Shown here one piece after another: positions 44,543 through 54,187 of a stretch of 64,000 nt of DNA. The position numbers and the translations under genes were made by a program. This stretch comes from Fodinibius roseus (GTDB taxonomy: Bacteria; Bacteroidota; Rhodothermia; Balneolales; Balneolaceae). Location of the stretch: assembly GCF_900129315.1 (NCBI RefSeq), contig NZ_FQUS01000009.1, positions 1 through 64,000 on the forward strand, read 5' to 3'. A model generated the notes under the pieces. That model worked only from the letters and a program-made list of their open reading frames with translations, made no database searches and had not been told where the DNA came from. The first letter of the stretch is position 1; the number at the start of each line of letters is the position of its first letter.

Positions 44543-47500
44543 ATGATTGCAGCCAAAACACTGGTAAATAATACCGGAATTTTCTGGATAATCGCGCTTC
44601 TCTTTACGGGCTGTACAACCTCTGAAGATTTGGAGTGGCACCGGGAAGAGGGCTACCGGTGGGCGGAATTGACTCCGGGTTTTTTTGGGAGCACTGGTTT
44701 CCAGAAACTGGATTCCACCGATACCGGTATCCGGTTTCGGAATTCCGTGAGCCGGGAACGCATTGAAGAAAACCGTAACTTTTTAAATGGTTCAGGCGTT
44801 TCCACCGCTGATGTGGACGGAGATGGCTGGGTGGACATTTACCTGGCCCGGCTCGAAGGTCCCAATAAGCTGTACCGGAACCGGGGAAACTTTGAATTTG
44901 AGGACATAACTGAGAAAGCTAATCTTGCGCATGAGGGGTATCACTCTACCGGGGTCGTCTTCGCAGATGTCAATGGTGATTCCCATCCCGATCTTTTGGT
45001 TACTTCCCTGGCTAAAAGGAACGAACTCTATCTTAATGATGGAGAGGGACATTTTACGCTAAAGGAAGACAGCGGACTGGGCCCGTCAGAAGGCAGCAAT
45101 ACCATGGCGCTGGCCGATATAGATAACGACGGTGATTTGGACCTGTATATTACGAATTACAAACTGAGGACCGTCCGTGATATCTACCCGGCAGAGGAGT
45201 TGTCCACCGAAAATACGGTACGCAGGGAGGGCGACTCACTGGTGGTGATCCCGCCGTTTGACAAGTATTATGGCATTATTGAAACTGAAGGACAATCGTA
45301 CCGCAATGAATACGGGGCCAAAGATGAACTGTATATAAACCAGGGAGGGAGTTCGTTTCGGAAGGCGGTTAATGACAAAGATTATTTTTTAGCGGCCGAT
45401 GGAAGCCAGGAGGGACTTTCGAGGGACTGGGGACTGACGGCGAAGTTTCAGGATGTGAATGGGGACGGTTATTCCGATTTATATGTTGCCAATGACTTTT
45501 GGACGCCCGACCGCATGTGGATGAACCAGGGAAACGGGACGTTTCGGAGCGTAGATCGTAATGCGATCCGCAACATGAGCTTTTCTGCCATGGGCGTTGA
45601 CTTCTCTGATATCAACAGGGATGGAGCGGTTGATATTTTTGTCTCTGAAATGTTGAGCAGTAGCCACCAGCGGCGCTTGCGCCAGCTATCCGAGCATTTG
45701 GATCCAATAGAGGGACGTCCCCAGTACAACCGTAATTCGCTTTATCTGAATCGCGGAGATCTTACGTTTGCTGAAATTTCGAGTTACAGCAACGTCACGG
45801 CTACCGAGTGGTCGTGGGCAACCAATTTTTTGGATATCGACCTGGATGGTTATGAAGATCTGATTATCACGACGGGCTATGCCTATGATTACCAGGATAT
45901 TGATACCCAGATACAGCTCAACAGTCGGAGCGGTTCCCCCGGGAGCATGCAGCGTAGAAACGATATTATAACCTACCCGCGGCTGGCTTTGCCCAACCAG
46001 ATGCTTCGGAATAACCGGGATCTTACCTTTTCCGATAAAAGTGTGGACTGGGGATTTTCTGAAGATGATATTTCGCTGGGCCTGGCCCTTGCTGATCTGG
46101 ATAACGACGGGGACGCCGATTTTGTGATCAACCGGTTTAACCAGGCGGCGCTTGTCTACCGGAATGAGACGAATGCGCCTCGTATAGCGGTGCAGCTAAG
46201 CGGAGAGGCGCCCAACACCGGCGGGATCGGGGCGAAGGTCACCCTGACAGGTGCATCCGTGGATCAGCAAAAAGAAATGAGCGCGGGCGGCAGCTATGTT
46301 TCCGGTCCCCAGCCGATGCTTTTTTTTGCAGCTGAGTCCGGGGACAAGCTCCATGGGCTGACCGTTCAATGGCCTGACGGCTCGACCACTCACATTGACA
46401 GCGTGAAGGCCAACAGGGTGTATGATATCGAACAATCCTTGTCCCGGGCAAATGTTAAAAGTCCCTCGAAAGAAAAAGAAACGGAGTCGGCTACTTCATT
46501 ATTCCAGGAGGTATCGGATGAAATAGGATACATTCACCATGAGGATCCCTATACCGATGTCAATGTGCAGCCGCTTTTGCCGGTTCTGCTGAGCAGGCAG
46601 GGCCCGGGCATCGCCTGGATTGATTACGAAGGGGATGGAGACGATGATCTGTTTATAGCTTCTGGCAAAGGGGGACGGACGGGCATCTTTGAAAATACAG
46701 GTGAGGGAGAGTTTGAACCGCTTGTACCGGATGGTCCGCGTTCCACCGCCCCGGGTGATCAAACGACGATTTTAGGCTGGCATACCCGGAAAGGACTACA
46801 TCTCATAACAGGCAGCGCCAATTTTGAGCAGGGTGATCCCCGTGTCCCTTCTGCGCTGTCCTATATCGTAAATGGGGGTAATGCCCCGGATATGGTGCAG
46901 AAAATCCCGGGTATTTTGTCCACTACAGGACCGCTGGCTGCTTCCGATTATGATGGGGACGGGGATGTGGATCTTTTTGTAGGAGGACGTTTTAAACCGG
47001 GGGAATATCCGAGGGATGCTTCTTCGAGACTCTTTCGAAATGAAAAGGGACGGTTTGTGCCGGATCGGGTAAATTCAAAAAAGCTTGATGAAACAGGATT
47101 GGTGTCGGGGGCCGTGTTTACGGATTACGACGGGGACGGGGATCAGGACCTGCTGCTTAGCCGCGCCTGGGACTCCATACTGTTGCTGGAAAATCAGAAT
47201 GGACTGTTTGTCGATATAAGCTCGGAAGCCGGACTACAGAAGTTCAAAGGCTGGTGGAACGGGGTGGCGACCGGGGACTTTAATAATGACGGGCGTCCCG
47301 ATATCGTTGCCGGGAATATCGGTAGCAACAGCGTTTATCAACCTGACGAAGAATACCCGTTGAAACTGTACTACAGCGACTTTGACATGGATGGCACCCT
47401 GGATATCATTGACAGCTACTACAATACCACGCTGCAGGCGTACGTGCCTCGGCGAAAACTGTATGATTTCGATTCCATGCCGTCGGTATTGGGAAGGATT

Positions 47501-48232
47501 AATTCTCATAAGCAATTTGCCCGCTCATCCGTAGGCGAGATAACAGGCCAGGATGTGGCTACCATCCCCTCCAGGGAAATAAACACCGTCGAGCAGATGC
47601 TATTTATAAATACAAAGGAAGGCTTTGAGGCGGCTCCGTTGCCTGTCACGGCTCAATTTTCTGCGGCTTTCCATACCGGAATTGCTGACTTTAACAGTGA
47701 CGGGAACGAGGACCTGTTTCTGAGTCAAAATAACTTTGCCTTCCCGGATAACATTCCCCGGCTGGATGCGGGACGGGGCCTGTTGCTGCTGGGAGACGGC
47801 GACGGGTCATTTGAGGTGGTAAGGGGACGGGAAAGCGGTATCATGATCTATGGCCAGCAGCGAGGCGCTGCCGTAAGCGATTTTAATGGCGACGGGCGTC
47901 CCGATTTAGCGGTAACCCAAAATGAGGGCCCGGTTAAGCTCTACAGGAACCGCGGGTCGAAACCGGGCATTCGAATCCGGCTCGCCGGTCCCCCTGAAAA
48001 CAGGGACGCCATCGGCTCCGGGATGAGAGTACGATATGAGGATGGCAGCAGGGGACCCCTGAGAGAAGTACAGGCGGGGACGGGCTACTGGTCGCAGCAC
48101 AGCACGACCCCCGTTATGGGTGCGGCGGGAAAAGCGGTGGCATTGGAGATATACTGGTTTGACGGAGAGACGGATACGGTGGATATATCTTCCGGCGCCG
48201 GGAGCGAAAAAGAATATATTATTCGTTATTAA
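44543..48232 (+). CDS. FG-GAP/VCBS-repeat and ASPIC/UnbV lipoprotein (CRTAC1-like)
   Basis: A 1229-residue exported lipoprotein (lipobox ALLFTGC, Cys about 24). Many FG-GAP beta-propeller blades with Ca-binding motifs are visible, such as STADVDGDGWVDIYLAR, ALADIDNDGDLDLYITN and SDYDGDGDVDLFVGG, in two propeller regions (about 60-535 and 665-1150). Between them is an ASPIC/UnbV segment near residues 550-640 (NTGGIGAKVTLTGASVDQQK), and a second ASPIC-like end follows the second propeller (about 1150-1229). Such proteins are abundant next to SusCD genes but have no known activity; surface binding or scaffolding is likely. ATG 44543 is chosen so the lipobox falls at normal distance; GTG 44519 is possible. 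Confidence 0.88.
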   Translation: MIAAKTLVNNTGIFWIIALLFTGCTTSEDLEWHREEGYRWAELTPGFFGSTGFQKLDSTDTGIRFRNSVSRERIEENRNFLNGSGVSTADVDGDGWVDIYLARLEGPNKLYRNRGNFEFEDITEKANLAHEGYHSTGVVFADVNGDSHPDLLVTSLAKRNELYLNDGEGHFTLKEDSGLGPSEGSNTMALADIDNDGDLDLYITNYKLRTVRDIYPAEELSTENTVRREGDSLVVIPPFDKYYGIIETEGQSYRNEYGAKDELYINQGGSSFRKAVNDKDYFLAADGSQEGLSRDWGLTAKFQDVNGDGYSDLYVANDFWTPDRMWMNQGNGTFRSVDRNAIRNMSFSAMGVDFSDINRDGAVDIFVSEMLSSSHQRRLRQLSEHLDPIEGRPQYNRNSLYLNRGDLTFAEISSYSNVTATEWSWATNFLDIDLDGYEDLIITTGYAYDYQDIDTQIQLNSRSGSPGSMQRRNDIITYPRLALPNQMLRNNRDLTFSDKSVDWGFSEDDISLGLALADLDNDGDADFVINRFNQAALVYRNETNAPRIAVQLSGEAPNTGGIGAKVTLTGASVDQQKEMSAGGSYVSGPQPMLFFAAESGDKLHGLTVQWPDGSTTHIDSVKANRVYDIEQSLSRANVKSPSKEKETESATSLFQEVSDEIGYIHHEDPYTDVNVQPLLPVLLSRQGPGIAWIDYEGDGDDDLFIASGKGGRTGIFENTGEGEFEPLVPDGPRSTAPGDQTTILGWHTRKGLHLITGSANFEQGDPRVPSALSYIVNGGNAPDMVQKIPGILSTTGPLAASDYDGDGDVDLFVGGRFKPGEYPRDASSRLFRNEKGRFVPDRVNSKKLDETGLVSGAVFTDYDGDGDQDLLLSRAWDSILLLENQNGLFVDISSEAGLQKFKGWWNGVATGDFNNDGRPDIVAGNIGSNSVYQPDEEYPLKLYYSDFDMDGTLDIIDSYYNTTLQAYVPRRKLYDFDSMPSVLGRINSHKQFARSSVGEITGQDVATIPSREINTVEQMLFINTKEGFEAAPLPVTAQFSAAFHTGIADFNSDGNEDLFLSQNNFAFPDNIPRLDAGRGLLLLGDGDGSFEVVRGRESGIMIYGQQRGAAVSDFNGDGRPDLAVTQNEGPVKLYRNRGSKPGIRIRLAGPPENRDAIGSGMRVRYEDGSRGPLREVQAGTGYWSQHSTTPVMGAAGKAVALEIYWFDGETDTVDISSGAGSEKEYIIRY

Positions 48233-48356
48233 AAAAGCACATATGGTTGTTATTAGCTTGTGTTTCTCCCAAATATTTATGGTAAATGGATGGGACCTGT
48301 TGATCTATCGATAAAAAAGATTTATATATCATATATAATATATTATTGCTGTGTTT

Positions 48357-50090
48357 ATGAATAACTCATTTCGTTCTCAATCTGTGGTGGATCACCCTGC
48401 CGTACCGGCTCAAAGAGTATGCCTGTACTTGCTCCTTGTGATGGTCGTTGTCGGCTTCGGCTGTTCATCCCCCCGTCCGATAACAGGCGGAAAGGAAGCC
48501 GATAAGCCGGAAGAGCCCGTGAAGCCCACGGCGCCGGAAGAACCGGAAGTCCCCCCGTACCACCCACCCGCAATGGCAGAGGAGATAAGTCCCTACCTGA
48601 CTTATTCAATCGAAACACCGTATGCGGATATCCCCGATACGCCCCGTGAATTCCGGGGCGCGTGGATTGCTACCGTCGATAATATTGACTGGCCTTCCGA
48701 ACCCGGTCTTCCCGTCAAACAGCAAAAAATGGAGCTCACAGCGATGATGGACCGCGCAAAATCGTTACGCATGAATGCGATTATCCTACAGGTGCGTCCC
48801 GCTGCCGACGCCTTCTATCATTCCCCTTTTGAACCCTGGTCGGTGTACCTCACCGGACAGCAGGGTAAAGCTCCGGAGCCCTTTTACGATCCGCTGCAAT
48901 TTGCGGTTAAAGAGGCCCACCGGCGCGGGTTGGAAATACATGCCTGGTTTAATCCTTTTCGGGCGTATCATCCTTCCGCTGACGGGGAAGGGGGACTGGC
49001 TCCGAATCATATTAAAAATCTGCATCCCGAGATGGTGGTCCGCTATGGGAGTTATTACTGGCTCGATCCCGGACAGGAGCGTGTTCAGCAGTATTCTATC
49101 AATATTATTACGGATGTCGTCCGGAGATATGATATTGACGGCGTGCACCTGGACGATTATTTTTATCCCTACCCGCTGCGTAAAAGCAATGGCGAGCACC
49201 TCACCTTTCCGGATGCGAGATCCTACGGCCAGCAGGGACAACGGAGGAGGATAGAGGACCGCAGTGAGTGGCGCCGGCAAAACGTCAATAATTTTATCCA
49301 GCGATTAAACACGGAAATCAAGCTCATTGATCCGCATGTCCGCTTCGGAATTTCTCCTTTTGGGATTTGGCGCCCGGGCTATCCCCGGCAGATTAAGGGT
49401 TTTGACGCCTTTAACAGGATTTATGCCGATGCCCGCAAGTGGCTGCAGGAGGGATGGGTTGATTACCTTGCTCCACAGCTATATTGGCCCATTGAAAAGC
49501 AGTCACAGAGTTTTCCGGTCTTGCTGGAATGGTGGCACCAGCAAAATGAGAAACAGCGCCATCTCTGGCCGGGTATTTATACAAGTAAACTGAACGCGCG
49601 GGCTGATGCATGGACAGTACAGGAAATTGAACGACAGATTGAAATTACAAACCATCACCGGGGAGCGACCGGCAGCATTCACTTTAGCATGAAGGCTCTT
49701 ATGGAGAACAGGGACGGGAGGGATGCACTCTCCGGGTTATATCCGGAGGAAGCGCTGATACCTGCTACGCCCTGGCTGGACGATCACCCGCCGCCACGTC
49801 CCACCGCCGAGGTACTGGAATTAAGCGATCGCTATGTCATACAGGTAGAACCGAAGAGAGATAGGGGAAAAGAAACGGCTGTAGATATGGATCCCAGGCA
49901 CTGGGTCGTAAAGCAGCGTTATGGCGACCAGTGGGAGACCAGTATCCACCCGGGATGGAAGGAACGGATTACGCTGCCTCCGTCAAATGGACACAGGCCC
50001 TTTACCGGTGCCGCGATCACTTTGGTCGATGAGCTCGGGAATGAAAGTGAACCTTATTTGGTCAGGGAAGTAAAAATTGTTACAGAGTGA
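48357..50090 (+). CDS. GHL10 (DUF187-type) glycoside-hydrolase-like lipoprotein
   Basis: A 577-residue lipoprotein (lipobox VVVGFGC) with a Pro/Glu-rich linker and a GHL10 TIM-barrel (PF02638, about residues 95-420). Key stretches are EFRGAWIATVDNIDWPSEPG, NAIILQVRPAADAFYHSPFE, GLEIHAWFNPFRAYHP, DIDGVHLDDYFYPYP and VRFGISPFGIWRPGYP. The acidic residues of the DDYFYP motif are candidates for catalysis. The Escherichia homologue (DigH/YddW) cleaves denuded peptidoglycan glycan strands, so the substrate may be murein rather than a nutrient. A C-terminal beta domain (about 475-577) resembles a carbohydrate-binding or Fn3-like fold. Confidence 0.9.
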   Translation: MNNSFRSQSVVDHPAVPAQRVCLYLLLVMVVVGFGCSSPRPITGGKEADKPEEPVKPTAPEEPEVPPYHPPAMAEEISPYLTYSIETPYADIPDTPREFRGAWIATVDNIDWPSEPGLPVKQQKMELTAMMDRAKSLRMNAIILQVRPAADAFYHSPFEPWSVYLTGQQGKAPEPFYDPLQFAVKEAHRRGLEIHAWFNPFRAYHPSADGEGGLAPNHIKNLHPEMVVRYGSYYWLDPGQERVQQYSINIITDVVRRYDIDGVHLDDYFYPYPLRKSNGEHLTFPDARSYGQQGQRRRIEDRSEWRRQNVNNFIQRLNTEIKLIDPHVRFGISPFGIWRPGYPRQIKGFDAFNRIYADARKWLQEGWVDYLAPQLYWPIEKQSQSFPVLLEWWHQQNEKQRHLWPGIYTSKLNARADAWTVQEIERQIEITNHHRGATGSIHFSMKALMENRDGRDALSGLYPEEALIPATPWLDDHPPPRPTAEVLELSDRYVIQVEPKRDRGKETAVDMDPRHWVVKQRYGDQWETSIHPGWKERITLPPSNGHRPFTGAAITLVDELGNESEPYLVREVKIVTE

Positions 50091-50129
50091 CCTGATCTGA
50101 ACAAAAAGGGTGCCCATCATTCACCTATA

Positions 50130-50268
50130 GAAACCTTTGAAAAACCAGGAATTTTGTTCAGGGTCAGGGCCCCAGGAAGGTTGCCCTCGCAGCATATAGG
50201 CCATAGGTGAGAATTTCAAGCGACCGACAATGCCGACATTGGCCAAAAGACGGTTTTGCAAAGGTTTC
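50130..50268 (+). repeat. Dispersed ~140-bp repeat, copy B
   Basis: A 139-base copy, the best-preserved of the family. It begins GAAACCTTTGAAAAACCAGG and ends ACGGTTTTGCAAAGGTTTC, so the ends are near-perfect inverted repeats. It lies between convergent genes, ending 6 bases before the stop codon of the small dehydrogenase subunit gene. Confidence 0.8.
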
Positions 50269-50274
50269 CTGTAA

Positions 50275-50859
50275 TCATGACCAGGCGCGGCCTACTTCGG
50301 AATAGGGCATGCAGGCGTTGTAGTGTCCGGGGACAATATTGGATTTGAGTTCTTCGGAGGCTCCGATTTCAGAGGTGTAATAGCCGACGACTGTGAACTC
50401 CTTCATCATAGGGAAGAACGGCTTAAGGTCCGAATCGGGCACGGGGTTGGGATTATCCTTTGCCTCCTGCTCCAGTTCTTCCATAAGAGTGATCTTATCC
50501 GCCTCCCCCAAATCAACAAAATTATTATCAAACCGGTTGTTACTCCGTTCGTCCACCTTGTCAAGCCCCTCAAGAAAATGCTCTTTTTCTTCTTCCGTGT
50601 TCCAGTTCGTGAGCATATGATCTATGTACTGATTCACCCTGGCAGCTTTGGCTCCGGGAGTATCGGTAGCCGGTATAATACGCTCCGCAAGCTGAGTCAC
50701 CAATTCATTCTGGGCATCGGATAATGTTTGAGGCGTGAAGCTGCCGGTGCCGCTCCCGTTTTCAGCCGTACAGCCTCCCACAATCCCGGCGACGGTTGAC
50801 AGGGAAAGAGCTCCTCCACTTAGAAAGGCGAGTTGTTTGATGGCTTCGCGTCTGTCCAT
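50275..50859 (-). CDS. Gluconate 2-dehydrogenase subunit 3-type small subunit
   Basis: A 194-residue exported protein. MDRREAIKQLAFLSGGALSL has a twin-arginine-like start and ends in GGC, so it may be lipidated as well. The core ELVTQLAERIIPATDTPGAK is the signature of gluconate_2-dh3 (PF13618). In characterised sugar dehydrogenases this small subunit carries the Tat signal for export of its GMC flavoprotein partner, which has none. The partner gene lies directly upstream on the same strand, 82 bases away. A glucoside or gluconate dehydrogenase complex is therefore likely. Confidence 0.9.
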   Translation of the reverse strand: MDRREAIKQLAFLSGGALSLSTVAGIVGGCTAENGSGTGSFTPQTLSDAQNELVTQLAERIIPATDTPGAKAARVNQYIDHMLTNWNTEEEKEHFLEGLDKVDERSNNRFDNNFVDLGEADKITLMEELEQEAKDNPNPVPDSDLKPFFPMMKEFTVVGYYTSEIGASEELKSNIVPGHYNACMPYSEVGRAWS

Positions 50860-50941
50860 AATGTATGTTAAGTCGTTAGTCCTGAGTCGCGAACTTCGAG
50901 GTTCTGCTCACCGGCCACAACGCAGGACGGTTAGATAATGA

Positions 50942-52660
50942 TTACAGGTTTCTTTTATTCAGTTCATTAACCGCATAGTCAACTGCGCGGGCTGTTAATG
51001 CCATGTAGGTGAGTGAGGGATTCTGACAGGCGGCTGATGTCATACAGGCGCCGTCCGTTACGAAGAGGTTCGGCACATCGTGCGTCTGGTTATGGGCGTT
51101 TAAAACCGAAGTTTTGGGATCGCGTCCCATTCGTGCCGTTCCCATTTCATGGATGCCTTCACCCACCAGGTATTCCCCAAAGTAGGGGCTGACATCCTTT
51201 CCGCCGGCCGCTTCCAGCATCTCAACGGCGGTTTCAGCCATATCTTCCCGCATATTCTCTTCATTTTCCCTGATCGAAGCATGAATTTCAAGCTGTGGGA
51301 TGCCCCAGTCATTTTCCTTATCGGCACTTAATTTAACGAAGTTGTCTTCGTAGGGCAGTATTTCTCCGAAAGCCGTCATGCCGAAACTCCAGGGACCCGG
51401 GTCTCTGAGTTTCTGCTTAAACTCTTCGCCAAATCCCTCCATGCCGGTACCGCGTCCCCAGCTGGGACGCGATGCACGACCCTGGAAACCGTAGCCGCGG
51501 ACAAAATCTTCCTGTTCGGTTTGCTCGTTGATATTTCGAAATCGGGGAATATAGATGCCATTGGGACGGTTACCGTGATAATAGCGATCCTCATATCCTT
51601 CGAACGTCCCGGAGGCCCCCACACGGAAATGATGGTCCATCAGGTAGTGTCCCAAAACCCCGCTTGAGTTGGCAATACCGTTCGGAAAAGCGTCGGATGT
51701 CGAGTTGAGCATAATCTGGGTACTCCCGAGGGCAGAGGCGTTCAGAAAGATCACCCTGGCATAAAACTCTTTGGATTCATTGGTAAGGCGGTCAATAACG
51801 CGCACGCCCTTGGCGCGATTGGTTTCCCTGTCATAGATAATGCTGTGGACAATGCTGTTGGGACGCAGCGTGAGATTCCCCGTGTTACGTGCCGCGGGCA
51901 GGGTACTGCTCTGGCTGGAAAAGTAGGCGCCAACACTGCACCCCCGTGAACAGGGCCCGCAATAGTGACAGGCCCCGCGTCCCTTGTGAGGCTCAGTCAG
52001 CACGGCGCACCGGCCAATCGTCAAATGCCGGTACTCGAAATTATTTTCAATTTTTTCCTTGACCTCTTCTTCAACGCAGTTGAGATCCATGGCCGGCAAA
52101 AAATTACTGTCCGGCAGGTGCTCCAGTCCCTCTTCCTGTCCGCTGATGCCAACAAACTCTTCCACATAATCGTACCAGGGTTCGATGTCTTCATAGCGGA
52201 TAGGCCAGTCCACGCCGATTCCCTCCCGGGCGTTGGCTTCGAAATCGAGATCGCTCCACCGGTAGGTTTGCCGTCCCCACGTCAGTGAACGTCCCCCTAC
52301 CTGGTAGCCCCGAACCCATAAAAAAGGATTCTCATCATCGGTCTGGTAGGGATGTTTTTTGTCGTTTACGAAAAAGTGGTAATTGTACTCATTAATCACA
52401 TCCGACCGGAGCTGCATGGGATACTCCTCCTCAAAAAGCTTCCGGTTGCCCTGTCCCCTGAATTCAGCCTCCCAGGGAGGCATGTGCTCAGTTATATAAT
52501 CTTCACCGTGCTTTACATCGCGGCCTCGTTCAAGCACTAAGGTTTTAAGTCCTTTTTCCGTCAGCTCTTTTGCAGCCCAGCCCCCTGAAATACCAGAGCC
52601 TACAACAATGGCATCATACTCTTCCGGGGGATTTGAGATATTGTAGTCCGTGTTTTCCAT
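50942..52660 (-). CDS. GMC-family FAD oxidoreductase, catalytic subunit of a sugar dehydrogenase
   Basis: A 572-residue flavoprotein. The FAD motif is DAIVVGSGISGGWAAKELTE, followed by QVGGRSLTWGRQTYRW. At the end the catalytic His and Asn are in GIHEMGTARMGRDP and CQNPSLTYMALTARAVDYAV. An unusual Cys-rich stretch, CHYCGPCSRGC near residue 240, resembles the motif that binds an iron-sulphur cluster in glucoside 3-dehydrogenases. No signal peptide is seen; export probably depends on the gluconate_2-dh3 subunit encoded next to it. It likely oxidises a sugar hydroxyl, possibly C3 of a glycoside, and passes electrons to a cytochrome not found here. Confidence 0.92.
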   Translation of the reverse strand: MENTDYNISNPPEEYDAIVVGSGISGGWAAKELTEKGLKTLVLERGRDVKHGEDYITEHMPPWEAEFRGQGNRKLFEEEYPMQLRSDVINEYNYHFFVNDKKHPYQTDDENPFLWVRGYQVGGRSLTWGRQTYRWSDLDFEANAREGIGVDWPIRYEDIEPWYDYVEEFVGISGQEEGLEHLPDSNFLPAMDLNCVEEEVKEKIENNFEYRHLTIGRCAVLTEPHKGRGACHYCGPCSRGCSVGAYFSSQSSTLPAARNTGNLTLRPNSIVHSIIYDRETNRAKGVRVIDRLTNESKEFYARVIFLNASALGSTQIMLNSTSDAFPNGIANSSGVLGHYLMDHHFRVGASGTFEGYEDRYYHGNRPNGIYIPRFRNINEQTEQEDFVRGYGFQGRASRPSWGRGTGMEGFGEEFKQKLRDPGPWSFGMTAFGEILPYEDNFVKLSADKENDWGIPQLEIHASIRENEENMREDMAETAVEMLEAAGGKDVSPYFGEYLVGEGIHEMGTARMGRDPKTSVLNAHNQTHDVPNLFVTDGACMTSAACQNPSLTYMALTARAVDYAVNELNKRNL

Positions 52661-52845
52661 GATCCTCTGTTCAATTATATATCTTGCTAAGCTAACATAG
52701 ATGAGTGAAAGGAGATATGCAAGAAACTTGCATATCTTTAATCTGTTTTTCCCGCCGGTTATTTTTTTGCAATTTAATTTTCAAAAGTGCTTATTAAAAA
52801 ACAGATATCACAAATTTTAAAGAAGTCATAAAACAGATAATTGCT

Positions 52846-54009
52846 ATGGATATAGACCGAAAGATTCGATACGGAATGGTCGGCGGCGGACCGGGCGCCT
52901 TCATTGGAGAAGTTCACCGTATGGCGGCGGCCCTGGACGGTAAAATGAAGTTAGTTGCCGGGGCTTTTTCATCGAAACCTGAGAAATCCCGGAAAATGGG
53001 CAAAAAGCTTCATTTGAAAAAAAACAGGGTGTACGACTCTTATGAGGTGATGGCAGAGAAAGAGGCCTCGCTGCCTGCAGATGAGCGCATTGATGCTGTA
53101 AGTATTACCACTCCCAATCATATGCATTACCCGGTAGCTAAAGCTTTTATCGAAGCCGGTATACATGTAATCTGCGATAAGCCGATGACAAATACGATCG
53201 AGGAGGCGGAGGAGTTATGCCGGTTGGTCGACAAGCATAACGTGGTTTTTGCCCTGACCCACAACTATACCGGCTACCCGATGGTTAAGGAAGCAAAGAA
53301 GATGGTGGCCGACGGAAAACTTGGGACGCTTCGCAAAGTGGTCGTTGAATACCCGCAGGGGTGGCTTTCTGATACCGGGGATGACGAAATCTGGAGACTG
53401 GATCCCGAGAAAGCGGGCATTTCATCGGCCGTGGGCGATATCGGTACTCACGCTGAGAACCTGGTAGCGTATATTACCGGCTTGCATCTGAAAGAACTCT
53501 ACGCGGATATCCACAGTTTCGGAGAGGGACGGGAGCTGGAAGACGATGCCAGCATGCTTGTTCATTACGAAGATGGATTGCGGGGCATTTTATATGTTTC
53601 CCAGATTTCCGTGGGCGACGAAAATGATCTGAATATCCGTTTGTACGGAGATAAAGCAGCATTGGAGTGGTACCAGGAGGATCCCAATTACCTGCACGTT
53701 AAATATCCGGATGGACCGGAAGAGATTTATAAACGGGGCAATCCCTATCTTTCGAAGGCAGCCGAGGCCGGTAACCGAATACCACCCGGACATCCGGAAG
53801 GATTTATCGAAGCGTTTGCCAATATCTATTCCAATGTCGCGGACGTCATCGGAGCCCGACTGGGCGGCAGGGAGCCCGAGGCTTTATCCCTGGACTTTCC
53901 CACGGTGCAGGATGGCGCACGCGGGGTCCACTTTATCCATAAAGCCATAGAGAGCGGCAAAAACAGGTCCTGGGTCGATATGTCTTACGAGCCGCCTGTC
54001 AGCTCGTAG
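52846..54009 (+). CDS. Gfo/Idh/MocA-family oxidoreductase, cytoplasmic type
   Basis: A 387-residue oxidoreductase without a leader. The Rossmann motif is YGMVGGGPGAFIGEVHRMAA, and the catalytic signature is GIHVICDKPMTNTIEEAEEL. GDIGTHAENLVAYITG carries the conserved His of the C-terminal domain. A sugar or inositol substrate is likely. It is divergent from the GMC gene across a 185-base spacer that must carry both promoters, and it is closed by a terminator, so it is transcribed alone. It may complete inside the cell the oxidation begun outside. Confidence 0.92.
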   Translation: MDIDRKIRYGMVGGGPGAFIGEVHRMAAALDGKMKLVAGAFSSKPEKSRKMGKKLHLKKNRVYDSYEVMAEKEASLPADERIDAVSITTPNHMHYPVAKAFIEAGIHVICDKPMTNTIEEAEELCRLVDKHNVVFALTHNYTGYPMVKEAKKMVADGKLGTLRKVVVEYPQGWLSDTGDDEIWRLDPEKAGISSAVGDIGTHAENLVAYITGLHLKELYADIHSFGEGRELEDDASMLVHYEDGLRGILYVSQISVGDENDLNIRLYGDKAALEWYQEDPNYLHVKYPDGPEEIYKRGNPYLSKAAEAGNRIPPGHPEGFIEAFANIYSNVADVIGARLGGREPEALSLDFPTVQDGARGVHFIHKAIESGKNRSWVDMSYEPPVSS

Positions 54010-54041
54010 CTGGAATTATTTCAGGGGCACAAATGAAAACG

Positions 54042-54080
54042 AAAGGCGGTTGATCCGGGAATCAGCCGTCTTTTTTTTTG
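54042..54080 (+). terminator. Rho-independent terminator after the second Gfo/Idh/MocA gene
   Basis: GGCGGTTGATCC pairs with the following GGAATCAGCCGTC in a short-loop stem and leads into nine T residues (54071-54079). Confidence 0.88.
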
Positions 54081-54187
54081 CCAGGAATCCCGGTCTATGA
54101 AGGCCGGACGGATTCATCTTTTTGGGGTTTTGGGTGAACATACGCCGGTTCTTCGGACGGAGAGAATGAGAATCAGACAGGAATAGA

